A stretch of 64,000 nt of DNA from Saprospiraceae bacterium (GTDB lineage Bacteria; Bacteroidota; Bacteroidia; Chitinophagales; Saprospiraceae), in contig JADJLQ010000001.1 of NCBI GenBank assembly GCA_016709995.1, positions 1,956,001 through 2,020,000 of the forward strand, read 5' to 3'. Numbering within the stretch: position 1 is the first letter of the stretch; every line of letters starts with the position of its first letter. The translations under genes and the position numbers were made by a program. The notes beneath the pieces are model-generated. The model was given only the letters and a program-made list of their open reading frames with translations. It searched no databases and was not told the origin of the DNA. Of this stretch, positions 1-7,293 are shown piece after piece.

Positions 1-210
1 ATCACGTTATTTTCAAAGAAGAAACCAACTCTAAACCTATTCAGTTTGATACGATACGCTGTTTTATGGCCAGCTAATTTCCTGCAATTTTTAATGTCAG
101 ATAATTTTTCTGCACGAACAATCTCATCAAATATGTACGACAATTTGATTTTTATATCCTGGTAATTTATCAGCTTCCTTTTCAAAAGCACGCCTGGAAA
201 ACAACTTCAT
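1..210 (-). pseudogene. RelE/ParE-type toxin, frameshifted and cut by the window edge
   Basis: The reading starts at the ATG at 210-208, which overlaps the stop of the upstream antitoxin (ATGA), the usual arrangement of a type II toxin-antitoxin operon. The first 18 or so codons read MKLFSRRAFEKEADKLPG and then soon hit a stop. The next frame, from about position 163 downwards, continues with DIKIKLSYIFDEIV, then a segment containing KNCRKLAGHKTAYRIK and RFRVGFFFENN, which is the core of a RelE/ParE-superfamily mRNA interferase or gyrase toxin. A 1-bp gain or 2-bp loss near 160-165 explains the break, which is not in a homopolymer. The C-terminus lies beyond position 1. Calling it RelE rather than ParE is a guess. 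The toxin is probably dead if the sequence is correct. Confidence 0.75.
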
Positions 211-413
211 TTCCCTTGTCGCAATCTTGTGACCATTTCTGCTTGCTCTTTATCCGTCAGTTTACGTGACTTCCTACCTTCTTCCATTGCTTTAAGCATA
301 GCCTTGTCTTCATCCTTTTCAGTATGATGTTTAATAGAAAGGCTTTTTAGAAAAGCAGAAACTACTTTAGCTTCACGATCATTTTTTGGGTCAACAATAA
401 AGGTCATACACAA
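207..413 (-). CDS. small antitoxin-like protein paired with a RelE/ParE-type toxin
   Basis: A 68-residue acidic and basic protein with no membrane segment. The N-terminal MTFIVDPKND stretch followed by a charged helical region (KDEDKAMLKAMEEGRKSRKL) resembles the short antitoxin-like proteins that precede RelE/ParE toxins in Bacteroidota. Its stop codon overlaps the toxin start by ATGA, so the two are probably translationally coupled. The expected role is to bind and neutralise the toxin and repress the operon. The partner is frameshifted, so the gene may persist as an orphan antitoxin. The start could also be the second Met, two codons in. Assignment rests mainly on size and gene order. Confidence 0.65.
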   Translation of the reverse strand: MCMTFIVDPKNDREAKVVSAFLKSLSIKHHTEKDEDKAMLKAMEEGRKSRKLTDKEQAEMVTRLRQGK

Positions 414-507
414 AAATACGGAATAATACAGATTCTCATTTTTCAGGGGTCCATCTTTTAAATAGTTTTGTATCGGCTTTTAAAAAGTCTACTTTTCCAT
501 CTATATT

Positions 508-524
508 TGTCGAATTATCCGACA
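508..524. promoter_or_regulatory. short inverted repeat just upstream of dnaE2 (possible operator)
   Basis: TGTCG and CGACA are separated by 7 bases and lie 8 bases before the polymerase ATG. Genes of this type are often under SOS control, so a repressor site is conceivable, but the LexA motif of this lineage is not known to me and no second copy of the site was seen. Tentative. Confidence 0.2.
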
Positions 525-532
525 TTTGCCAG

Positions 533-3484
533 ATGTATCTCAACTGCCACAGTTATTATAGCCTTCGTCATGGCACCCTCTCCCCTACTGAGCTGGTCAC
601 AGAAGCCGCTGCCCTGGGGCATAAAATATTGATACTGACAGATATAAATAATACTTCGGCGAGTTTTGAGTTTTTGCAAGCTTGTGCCAAGGCAGGTGTA
701 AGAGGGCTATTGGGCTTAGAGTACCGGGATACAACCTATAGGTATCTCTATACGGGTATCGCCAAAAACGCCGAGGGCTGGCGTGAACTCTGTGGGCTGC
801 TGACTGACAGTTCACTCAAGGGCGAGCCTCTGTCGGCCATAGCTCCGCCGCTGCAACATTGTTATATCGTGTACAGATCATTACCCAAGACGCTGGAGGA
901 CTTTGCACCGCATGAATATTATGGGGTGACCCCTGCTGAGGTAGGTGGCTTGTACTCGTCCGCATTGAGACAACGTGCTGACCGGTTGATCGCCTTTCCA
1001 TCAGTGGTACATCGCAATCCGGAGGGATACCGGGTGCACAAACTCATGCGTTGCATCGATCTGAATATCGTGCATACCCGACTGACCCCCACTGATACCG
1101 CATCCGACTCGGAGTATCTCCAATCTACTGCGTCACTCCGCGCCGCTTACGACCGATACCCCGAGCTCCTCCATCGCAGTGAATCCCTGATAGATCAATG
1201 TGAGATCACTCTCGACAGTGGTACCGGGGTCAATCGTCGCACCTTCACCGGCAACCCCGGCGGCGACTATGAGTTGCTCACCAAACTCGCACGCGAGGGA
1301 TGTCGCCGTCGCTATACCGCCAGTCACCGGCAGGCTATCGATCGTACTGAAAAAGAACTGCAGGTGATCTTCAAACTCGGTTTTGCAGCCTATTTTCTCA
1401 TCACCTGGGACATCGTGCGTTACGCGCGCAGTGCGGGCTACCACCATGTAGGGCGAGGTAGCGGGGCTAATAGTATCGTGGCCTATAACCTGGGCATCAC
1501 CGATGTAGATCCCCTGGAACTCGACCTGTATTTTGAGCGATTCATCAATCCGCATCGATCATCTCCCCCCGACTTTGATATCGACTTCTCGTGGAGCGAG
1601 CGCGATGATGTGACCGATTATATCTTCAAACGCTATGGGCATGCCTACACAGCCTTACTGGCTACTTACAATACTTTTAAGGGAAGGTCGATCATCCGCG
1701 AGCTCGGCAAGGTATTTGGACTACCCAAAAACGACATAGATATCATCGTCGACGAACCACTCGCTGCAGACAAACACCATCCCTGGGCCAAGCATATCTT
1801 CCGCTTTGGTAAACTCATCGAAAACTTCCCCAATTACCTGTCTATCCATGCAGGAGGTATCCTCATCAGTGAGCGACCGCTCAACTATCATACGGCCATG
1901 CAGATGATGCCCAAGGGGTTTGCCATCACCCATTTTGACATGTATGGGGCAGAAGATCTGGGTTTTCATAAATACGATGTACTCAGCCAACGCGGCCTCG
2001 GTCATATCAAAGATGCTGTCGATATCGTCAAGCGCAACAAACGCCAGTCACTCGATGTGCACGATGTAGTCAAGATCAAAGAAGACCCCAATGTCAGAGC
2101 ACAGTTGAGATCCGGGCACTGTATCGGTTGTTTTTATATCGAGTCACCGGCTATGCGCGGTCTGCTGCACAAGCTGCGATGTGATGATTATGTACACCTG
2201 GTGGCGGCGAGCTCAATCATCCGACCGGGCGTAGCACAGAGTGGAATGATGCGGGAGTACATTGAGCGATTTCACCATCCGGAGAAGATCCAGTACCTCC
2301 ACCCTGTCTTTGAAAAAAATCTCAAAGAAACCTATGGCGTCATGGTATACCAGGAAGATGTGATGAAGATCGTACACCATTTTGCAGGGCTCGACCTCGA
2401 CGAAAGTGATGTATTGCGGCGCATCATGACCGGTAAGAAAAAATCGAGCGATACCTTCCGGCGGTTGCAGGAAAAATATTTTGTCAATTGCAAAGCAAGG
2501 GGCTACAGCGACGCGCTCACCCAGGAGGTATGGCGACAGATCGAGAGCTTTAGTGGATATTCATTTTGTAAGGCGCATTCGGCGAGTTTTGCCGTGGAGA
2601 GTTTCCAGAGTTTGTTTTTGAAGACCTATTACCCGCGTGAATTCATGGTGGCGGTGATCAATAATTTTGGGGGCTTCTACAATACCGAGCTCTATGTACA
2701 CGAGGCGCGTATGTGCGGCGCGATCATCCATGCCCCTTGCGTCAATCACAGCACCTATCTCACGACGATCTACGGGGATGATGTGTTTATAGGCCTGGTG
2801 CATATCCAGAGCCTGGAGCAAAAGGTGGCGGCGCGGATCGTCGAAGAGCGGCTTGAGCACGGCGTCTTCCGCAGCCTCGAAGACTTTGTACAGCGGATCG
2901 ATATCAGCAAAGAGCAGTTGGAGATCCTCATCCGGATCAATGCCTTCCGGTTCACCCGCATGAACAAATACGAACTGATGTGGGAAAAAAACATGGTGCA
3001 CAATCCACAGGTCAAATATGCGCAAAATGGAAATTTTTTCCCGGACGCCTCAGAGCAGTTTGCCCTGCCGGCCCTGGAAGAAGGCAGGCATGAGCAGGCA
3101 TTTGATGAAATAGAATTGTTAGGTTTTCCACTGTGCTCCCCATTTGACCTCCTCGATGCCCCCTATATCGACCAACACACTACCGGTATCACTGCTACCG
3201 AAATGCCCAAACACTACCGCAAGACCGTGATCATGTACGGCTACTATGTGACACGCAAATGGGTGAGTACTAAAAACAATAAACTGATGAGCTTCGGCAC
3301 CTGGGTAGACCGGGAAGGACGATTTTTTGATACGACTCATTTTCCGCCTTCCTTAGAGGCCTACCCGTTTAAAGGAAAAGGAATCTATTTGATCAAGGGG
3401 AAGGTGGTGGATGATTTTGGATTTAAGAGTATGGAGGTCGTGGGCATGGAGCGGTTACCATATAGGAAGGATGAGCGGTATTGA
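533..3484 (+). CDS. dnaE2: DNA polymerase III alpha subunit, short error-prone (DnaE2-type) form
   Basis: At 983 residues it is shorter than a replicative DnaE and fits the second, translesion-type alpha subunit found in many Bacteroidota. The N-terminal PHP domain starts with a degenerate metal motif (CHSYYSLRHG, residues 5-14), so proofreading activity is doubtful. The palm carries PDFDIDF with Asp347, Asp349 and Asp351, and a third acidic residue in KYDVL (Asp482). IHAGGILIS and the GRGSGAN segment are typical C-family motifs. A helix-hairpin-helix region follows, and the last 110 residues form an OB-fold-like domain. The tau-binding tail of replicative DnaE is absent. Such genes usually sit with imuA/imuB; here no partner is adjacent. 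The ATG at 533 gives the full PHP start. A diverged copy of its last 72 bp occurs at 4228-4299. Confidence 0.9.
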   Translation: MYLNCHSYYSLRHGTLSPTELVTEAAALGHKILILTDINNTSASFEFLQACAKAGVRGLLGLEYRDTTYRYLYTGIAKNAEGWRELCGLLTDSSLKGEPLSAIAPPLQHCYIVYRSLPKTLEDFAPHEYYGVTPAEVGGLYSSALRQRADRLIAFPSVVHRNPEGYRVHKLMRCIDLNIVHTRLTPTDTASDSEYLQSTASLRAAYDRYPELLHRSESLIDQCEITLDSGTGVNRRTFTGNPGGDYELLTKLAREGCRRRYTASHRQAIDRTEKELQVIFKLGFAAYFLITWDIVRYARSAGYHHVGRGSGANSIVAYNLGITDVDPLELDLYFERFINPHRSSPPDFDIDFSWSERDDVTDYIFKRYGHAYTALLATYNTFKGRSIIRELGKVFGLPKNDIDIIVDEPLAADKHHPWAKHIFRFGKLIENFPNYLSIHAGGILISERPLNYHTAMQMMPKGFAITHFDMYGAEDLGFHKYDVLSQRGLGHIKDAVDIVKRNKRQSLDVHDVVKIKEDPNVRAQLRSGHCIGCFYIESPAMRGLLHKLRCDDYVHLVAASSIIRPGVAQSGMMREYIERFHHPEKIQYLHPVFEKNLKETYGVMVYQEDVMKIVHHFAGLDLDESDVLRRIMTGKKKSSDTFRRLQEKYFVNCKARGYSDALTQEVWRQIESFSGYSFCKAHSASFAVESFQSLFLKTYYPREFMVAVINNFGGFYNTELYVHEARMCGAIIHAPCVNHSTYLTTIYGDDVFIGLVHIQSLEQKVAARIVEERLEHGVFRSLEDFVQRIDISKEQLEILIRINAFRFTRMNKYELMWEKNMVHNPQVKYAQNGNFFPDASEQFALPALEEGRHEQAFDEIELLGFPLCSPFDLLDAPYIDQHTTGITATEMPKHYRKTVIMYGYYVTRKWVSTKNNKLMSFGTWVDREGRFFDTTHFPPSLEAYPFKGKGIYLIKGKVVDDFGFKSMEVVGMERLPYRKDERY

Positions 3485-3485
3485 T
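3414..3485 (+). repeat. dnaE2 3' end, copy 1 of a 72-bp direct repeat
   Basis: The last 72 bp of the polymerase gene, including its TGA, are repeated 814 bp downstream at 4228-4299 with 67 of 72 bases identical by eye. The toxin-antitoxin cassette sits between the copies. Confidence 0.9.
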
Positions 3486-3591
3486 GACCAGCGAATTTGA
3501 CGCTCTGGCTAAATAGAAAAGATGACGGTGTTAGGGATTATGAATTAACTCCTGATTTTTATTGCGAAATGGCTGTAACTTTACTTTCAAA

Positions 3592-3846
3592 ATGGATCTA
3601 TCCCTATTAAATAGAATTACTACTAATCCTAAAGTATTGAGTGGCAAGCCGATCATTAGAGGCATGCGCATATCTGTAATTCATATTTTAAAAATGCTTT
3701 CCAGGGGCATCACAGAAAGAGAGATTTTGGATGAATATCCTACATTGGAAAAAGATGACATAAGGGCTTGTTTAGTCTATGCAGCCCATGTCATGGATAC
3801 CAAGGAAGAAGAAGCAATTCATGGAATGATAAACCTATCATCGTAA
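3592..3846 (+). CDS. DUF433 family antitoxin
   Basis: From the ATG at 3592 the product is 84 residues. The segment from RITTNPKVLSGKPIIRGMRI through the LxRGIxxxEILDEYPxLxxDDIRACLxYAA pattern is the signature of DUF433, a winged-helix-like protein that serves as antitoxin to DUF5615 PIN-like toxins. A longer reading from a TTG at 3562 adds ten poorly supported residues. The gene lies 107 bp after dnaE2 and runs directly into the toxin remnant. The start of the toxin reading frame overlaps its end. The antitoxin itself appears intact, while its partner carries a disrupting duplication. It probably arrived with the cassette bounded by the dnaE2-tail repeats. Confidence 0.85.
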   Translation: MDLSLLNRITTNPKVLSGKPIIRGMRISVIHILKMLSRGITEREILDEYPTLEKDDIRACLVYAAHVMDTKEEEAIHGMINLSS

Positions 3847-4195
3847 TAGATGTAGGTGTAGGTAAAAGCATCGAAAGTTGGCTAGCAGAGCAAGGATTCC
3901 AAATTATCTCAATTCTTAAAATCAATCCCAGAATGGAAGATGAAAGAATTATAGACCTGGCTTTTAAGAATAAGGCTAGTTTGTTAATTACTATATTACT
4001 ATGGATAAAGATTTTGGTGAATTAACGCATAAAACAAAAAATAATTACAAAGGCATATTACTGTTACGATTGGAAGATGCAAGCGCTAAAGAAAAATTGA
4101 CTGTGGTACAATTTTTATTTACTGAAAAATTAGAGGCATTATTTAATCATTTTTCAGTTTATAAAAATGGCATATTCAGAGTTAAAAAAATATAG
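3831..4195 (+). pseudogene. DUF5615 PIN-like toxin, disrupted by an 8-bp tandem duplication
   Basis: The N-terminal half reads KPIIVIDVGVGKSIESWLAE and continues through PRMEDERIIDLAFKNKASLLIT, then passes into a wrong frame at an exact 8-bp tandem duplication (3987-4002) and stops at 4025. The other frame resumes with MDKDFGELTHKTKN and a C-terminal tail ending at 4195. Removing one copy of the duplication fuses the halves into SLLITMDKDFGEL, the expected DUF5615 core with the conserved T-x-D-x-DF motif. No ATG, GTG or TTG lies near the start of the conserved region in its frame, so the start may also be damaged, for example by a lost A in the AAA run at 3831-3833. DUF5615 proteins are thought to be PIN-fold RNases paired with DUF433. 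Non-functional as sequenced. Confidence 0.8.
3987..4002 (+). repeat. 8-bp tandem duplication (ATTACTAT twice) inside the toxin gene
   Basis: Two perfect adjacent copies, 3987-3994 and 3995-4002. The extra 8 bases shift the frame by two and split the DUF5615 reading frame. Deleting one copy restores it exactly. Confidence 0.9.
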
Positions 4196-4227
4196 TATGA
4201 AATTTTCAGGAAAATAACTATCTCTCA

Positions 4228-4299
4228 ATTTTGGATTTAAAGGCATGGAGGTCGTGGGGATGGAGCGGTTACCATACAGGAAGGATGAGCGGTATTGAT
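4228..4299 (+). repeat. dnaE2 3' end, copy 2: remnant of a diverged dnaE2
   Basis: Encodes FGFKGMEVVGMERLPYRKDE plus the two final residues and TGA, matching the C-terminus of the upstream polymerase with one Ser-to-Gly change. Five differences are visible: AAG/AAA, AGT/GGC (two bases), GGC/GGG and TAT/TAC. Four of the five are at third codon positions. This suggests the tail of a separate allele that had evolved under coding constraint, left behind when the cassette or the upstream dnaE2 was acquired. Confidence 0.85.
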
Positions 4300-4523
4300 C
4301 TCGTGTATTTCAAAGTGAGCTCGACATCAGCGAGCCCCAGCACGCAATACACCCCAGGTTGTGTCACCTCACTTATAACTTCTCCCCTAAATCTATATTT
4401 GTAAGAGCCGCATGAACTTGAAGTCACATCATCACACCAATATACAGCACATTCAGCTCTTTGCTCCAAAATCCCTGAAACCTTATAATTAAAATATATA
4501 GATTCACGTTTAAAGCTCTTCAA
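4269..4523 (-). CDS. small hypothetical protein
   Basis: An 84-residue reading with four Cys residues in the middle (AECAVYWCDDVTSSSCGSY and one in GVYCVLGL). No family is recognised. No signal peptide is visible. It begins 10 bp after the membrane protein at 4534-4749 and has the same orientation as the secreted-protein genes further upstream, which supports it as the last gene of that run. Its final ten codons overlap the antisense of the dnaE2-tail remnant, as would be expected for a gene that once converged on dnaE2. It could also be non-coding. Confidence 0.4.
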   Translation of the reverse strand: MKSFKRESIYFNYKVSGILEQRAECAVYWCDDVTSSSCGSYKYRFRGEVISEVTQPGVYCVLGLADVELTLKYTRSIPLILPVW

Positions 4524-4533
4524 AATTTGAATC

Positions 4534-4749
4534 TCAGTTAAAATATTTTCGTATCTCCAAAAATAAAATAAATGATATTGCCAAAAAAATAAGTATGTTA
4601 AAAAAGATATGAAATGATTCCCTGGGATCGGTCGCTTGCTTAAAAATGTTTGGATTTGTAAGTAACCTATAAATGAGTTGAATATATACAGCCCATATTA
4701 CAAGATCCCTTAACGAATTTAAGATAATATCAATATGATCTTTATTCAT
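4534..4749 (-). CDS. small membrane protein, two predicted helices
   Basis: A 71-residue protein with two hydrophobic segments, roughly residues 14-29 (LVIWAVYIQLIYRLL) and 46-65 (FHIFFNILIFLAISFILFL), joined by a polar loop containing TDPRES. No family is recognised. It is AT-rich like its neighbours and lies in a same-strand run of small secreted or membrane proteins (4269-6122). The 141-bp gap to the next gene upstream may hold its own promoter. A small immunity-type or anchoring role is possible but is speculation. Confidence 0.5.
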   Translation of the reverse strand: MNKDHIDIILNSLRDLVIWAVYIQLIYRLLTNPNIFKQATDPRESFHIFFNILIFLAISFILFLEIRKYFN

Positions 4750-4890
4750 TTTAAACCAATTAAGCTAATCCCAAATTAGGCAAAGGTAATCATGATTTAG
4801 TTTATGATCGAAAACAATAGCTCACTTGAGGTTAACCACTTGAATAAAGGCTAATCATGTACAGAATTGTCTTATTATAAAATATACTAC

Positions 4891-5160
4891 TTAGAAAGCA
4901 TTAGTGGTTGGACCACAAATTCCGCCTACACATTTCATATATTCGCACGAAGCGTTATCTATTCTCCAATTGTAGGCATAATTGGCTTCCGTTTGACAAT
5001 TTGCTTTACCAATACCATAGTTTTGACAGCTCAGTAAAGTACTTTGATATTGATCATAAGCGTAATTTAAATCGGAGCTAAACTGAGCGTCACAATTTTC
5101 TCTAAAAGAAAATAAAAACAGGGCAATCCCAATATAAAGCAAGAAATGCAACTTTTTCAT
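4891..5160 (-). CDS. small secreted Cys-rich protein
   Basis: An 89-residue precursor with a clear signal peptide (MKKLHFLLYIGIALFLFSF) and probable cleavage near residue 25 (DAQ). The roughly 64-residue mature part contains five Cys (LLSCQNYG, KANCQTEA, NASCEYMKC and GGICGP) and several Tyr/Asn residues. No known family is recognised. It follows the frameshifted lipoprotein gene by 2 bp, so the two are surely cotranscribed. Disulfide-stabilised export to the periplasm or outside is likely. The function is unknown; small toxin, bacteriocin-like or structural roles cannot be separated from sequence alone. Confidence 0.6.
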   Translation of the reverse strand: MKKLHFLLYIGIALFLFSFRENCDAQFSSDLNYAYDQYQSTLLSCQNYGIGKANCQTEANYAYNWRIDNASCEYMKCVGGICGPTTNAF

Positions 5161-5162
5161 AC

Positions 5163-5605
5163 TTAGTTTTTTGATTTTACATTATCCATAATCATTTGAT
5201 TTGTCTTCTTAGAAAATCCATATTTATGATCAAACATTTTCCAAAGTTCAAGCCCGTCCTCAGGCCTAATATTCTTAAGGATGGTATGGTTTTCAACCAA
5301 CTTAGAAAACAATTGATCCATTTTAATAGTCAAATTTAAATAGTCCACCCCACCTTTTATAGGTACAAAATAATCAAGCAGCGTAGCATCAAGCGTGTTT
5401 ACATTTAGCTTTATAACCAAATTTTTGATAGCCTCCATATCATAAACTGCAGTAGCAATATTTATTGCATTCTGCGATAGTGTCTGCTGGTATTCATAAT
5501 AAATCGGATCATCTACTATACTATTAAGTAATTCTTTTTTGAATCTGTTTGAGCACAAGCAGTGATAAAATTTAATATCACTAAATAAGCAAATATTTTT
5601 TTCAT
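5163..5605 (-). pseudogene. lipoprotein gene with a one-base frameshift
   Basis: The ATG at 5605 opens a signal peptide ending in a lipobox (MKKIFAYLVILNFITACAQ), but this frame stops about ten codons later. The next frame carries 130 residues without a stop, starting around KKELLNSIVDDPIYYEYQQ and ending at 5163. The shift falls in a run of six A (T5535-5540 on the plus strand). One more A would fuse the two parts into a 147-residue lipoprotein. The mature part is helical and has no family I recognise. It lies 19 bp after the lipoprotein at 5625-6122 and 2 bp before the secreted protein at 4891-5160. A homopolymer sequencing error is as likely as a real mutation. Confidence 0.6.
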
Positions 5606-5624
5606 AAAGTAAATTTTAATGTAA

Positions 5625-6122
5625 TTAGTTATAAGTCGTTCCAAGACACTTATCAAATTTAAATTGTGCCGCTTCTAAAGCCACAATATAAAGTAGAGTA
5701 CAACCAGCCGTAGCCGTAGTTCCTGATAATACTACGCAACCACCGTAGGCAACAGTTGCAAGCGTAACATCAAAAAGATAGATATCTGTACAAATAGTAT
5801 CTCCATCATCTGGGGCTACGAATGAATTCAAATCACTCTCTGCTTTATACAGCTTCAACTTCAATGAATGATACATTGATTTTTCTATTAGTTGATCGAT
5901 CCTATGTGAATCATCTCTATAGGACAAAGATAAAATTGATGATTTTAACTTCGAAAAATCAAAATTCAAGATATTACTCTTTTCTAAAATCGATGACGCC
6001 AAATTTTTTAATTCGGCGTTGATAATTTTTTCAGTTTCAGCATCGCTTATTCCTGATTCAACATCAGCAGACTTGACACATGAAAAACAAAAAATTAAGA
6101 TTAATACCGTAATTCGATACAT
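5625..6122 (-). CDS. lipoprotein with hydrophobic Cys-containing C-terminal segment
   Basis: A 165-residue protein with a lipoprotein signal (ITVLILIFCFSC, lipidated Cys about residue 15). A helical middle region (residues 25-105) is followed by an unusual tail of about 60 residues with four Cys and a glycine/alanine/threonine-rich hydrophobic stretch (VAYGGCVVLSGTTATAGC, then ALEAAQFKFDKC). No family is recognised. It is the first gene of a same-strand run of five (6122 down to 4269). The hydrophobic Cys-rich tail resembles that of some peptide bacteriocins or toxin precursors, but this is only an impression. Confidence 0.6.
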   Translation of the reverse strand: MYRITVLILIFCFSCVKSADVESGISDAETEKIINAELKNLASSILEKSNILNFDFSKLKSSILSLSYRDDSHRIDQLIEKSMYHSLKLKLYKAESDLNSFVAPDDGDTICTDIYLFDVTLATVAYGGCVVLSGTTATAGCTLLYIVALEAAQFKFDKCLGTTYN

Positions 6123-6706
6123 GTAATAATAATTTATTTTTTACCCTACTCTATTGCCTTTTCGGGATCCGGCATTCTCTGATCTGTGTGTAAAGACCTA
6201 GGATGTACAGCGCATTCAAAGAATTGAAATAAAATTAAATCAGAAAATAGCAAAAAGTATTTTTTTTTTTTTTCAATTAACATATCATTAACAAATATGA
6301 ACCTGAAAATTTAGCCAAGATCACTCAATTACTCTGAGATTTCGTATCAATATGCAAATAATATTCTATAAAATTGAATTCAGCCCAACATGCACTATAA
6401 TATTTGTCAACTAATTGTAAACGAACCAATTGCATGAGACAATATCAAATAATTATTTGGAAAAGTAGTCAAACTGTAGATAGATCATGTGACAATCCTG
6501 CCATGCTTCTATATTTTGATCCCGTCAACCTAGATCTCCCCTTCTTTCATATCGGCTATAAAATCCAGATGGATACTGCTTTCATTTTTACCAACACATT
6601 GAAAGTATACTTGGCCGATGGCTTATATGAATTGCACCACCACAGCAGTCATTTTGAAGATAATTATCCACAATAAAATACGGATGACTCCCTAGGAAGG
6701 ATTCGC
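6123..6706. other. 584-bp stretch without a confident gene
   Basis: It should hold the promoter of the leftward secreted-protein run. A run of 14 T lies at 6260-6273. A 90-codon plus-strand reading (6404-6676) has no recognised family, no signal and no supporting neighbour. The part from 6500 to 6670 is less AT-rich than its surroundings and may be a decayed gene fragment, but neither strand gives a family I can name. Confidence 0.5.
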
Positions 6707-7072
6707 TTACTGCAAATTGGATTTTACGAATTCTGATTCTTTCCAGGGCTTTTGATGCTGCTGATAGTCAGAAAGATTTTTCAATTCAAGGTGATCATAA
6801 GGTGCAGTATACTCTTGCCTGCTAGAAGGCTCGAAGTGTTTTTCCTCCATCCGATGTGCTACTTTACTCCCTAATAATTTAAAGCCTTTCAACACCAATA
6901 CACCGAACATAATAAATACCGGTATACGGGCCCAGAAGTGACCCGGAGAAGTAGCCTGGTTAATAAAAATCAATAGGGCACTGGTACCGATGGTGTTAAA
7001 AACAGAACGGACAAACTCAGCTTTAAGAGTCTTGTAATCTTTAGGATATCGGTACATATGGCTTTGTCGCAT
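6707..7072 (-). CDS. 2TM domain-like membrane protein
   Basis: A 121-residue protein. Two hydrophobic helices lie around residues 28-41 (TIGTSALLIFINQA) and 47-66 (WARIPVFIMFGVLVLKGFKL), joined by a short TSPGHFW turn. The N-terminal KTLKAEFVRSV helix, the TSPGxxW turn and the following Phe/Gly-rich helix match the small 2TM domain common in Bacteroidota, alone or fused to LytTR histidine kinases. The C-terminal 50 residues are polar and probably cytoplasmic. The function of stand-alone 2TM proteins is not known. It is a single-gene unit, read leftward. The start may be the ATG at 7072 or the Met five codons later. Confidence 0.65.
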   Translation of the reverse strand: MRQSHMYRYPKDYKTLKAEFVRSVFNTIGTSALLIFINQATSPGHFWARIPVFIMFGVLVLKGFKLLGSKVAHRMEEKHFEPSSRQEYTAPYDHLELKNLSDYQQHQKPWKESEFVKSNLQ

Positions 7073-7195
7073 GATCTATAGCTTTGAGTGAATATATTAT
7101 CAATTTTACACTTTATCAACCAAAATCAGACTTGTTTTTCTGCCAGTAGCCAGGTTTTATCGACTAATGTTTGAGAATATTCAATACTACCTAAC

Positions 7196-7216
7196 CCAAC
7201 CTATCAATCAGGTTGG
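7196..7216. repeat. hairpin in the 2TM/vapB intergenic gap
   Basis: CCAACCT and AGGTTGG form a perfect 7-bp stem with a 7-base loop. No T-run follows on either strand, so it is not a standard terminator. Its role is unknown. Confidence 0.4.
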
Positions 7217-7293
7217 AGTACCATTGATCAGAATTCTGCGAAAAAAAGTATCTGGACCATCTTTTGTAAAATATCAAAAAATGAATAAAAATT

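Noticed and set aside
1133..3025. Long minus-strand open frames inside dnaE2 (1133-1555, 1721-2005, 2561-3025)
   Set aside because: They lie opposite a clearly conserved polymerase frame and match no family; they are products of its codon bias.
6260..6273. Run of 14 T as a terminator
   Set aside because: No stem precedes it on the plus strand and no plus-strand gene ends there; on the minus strand it would be an A-run.
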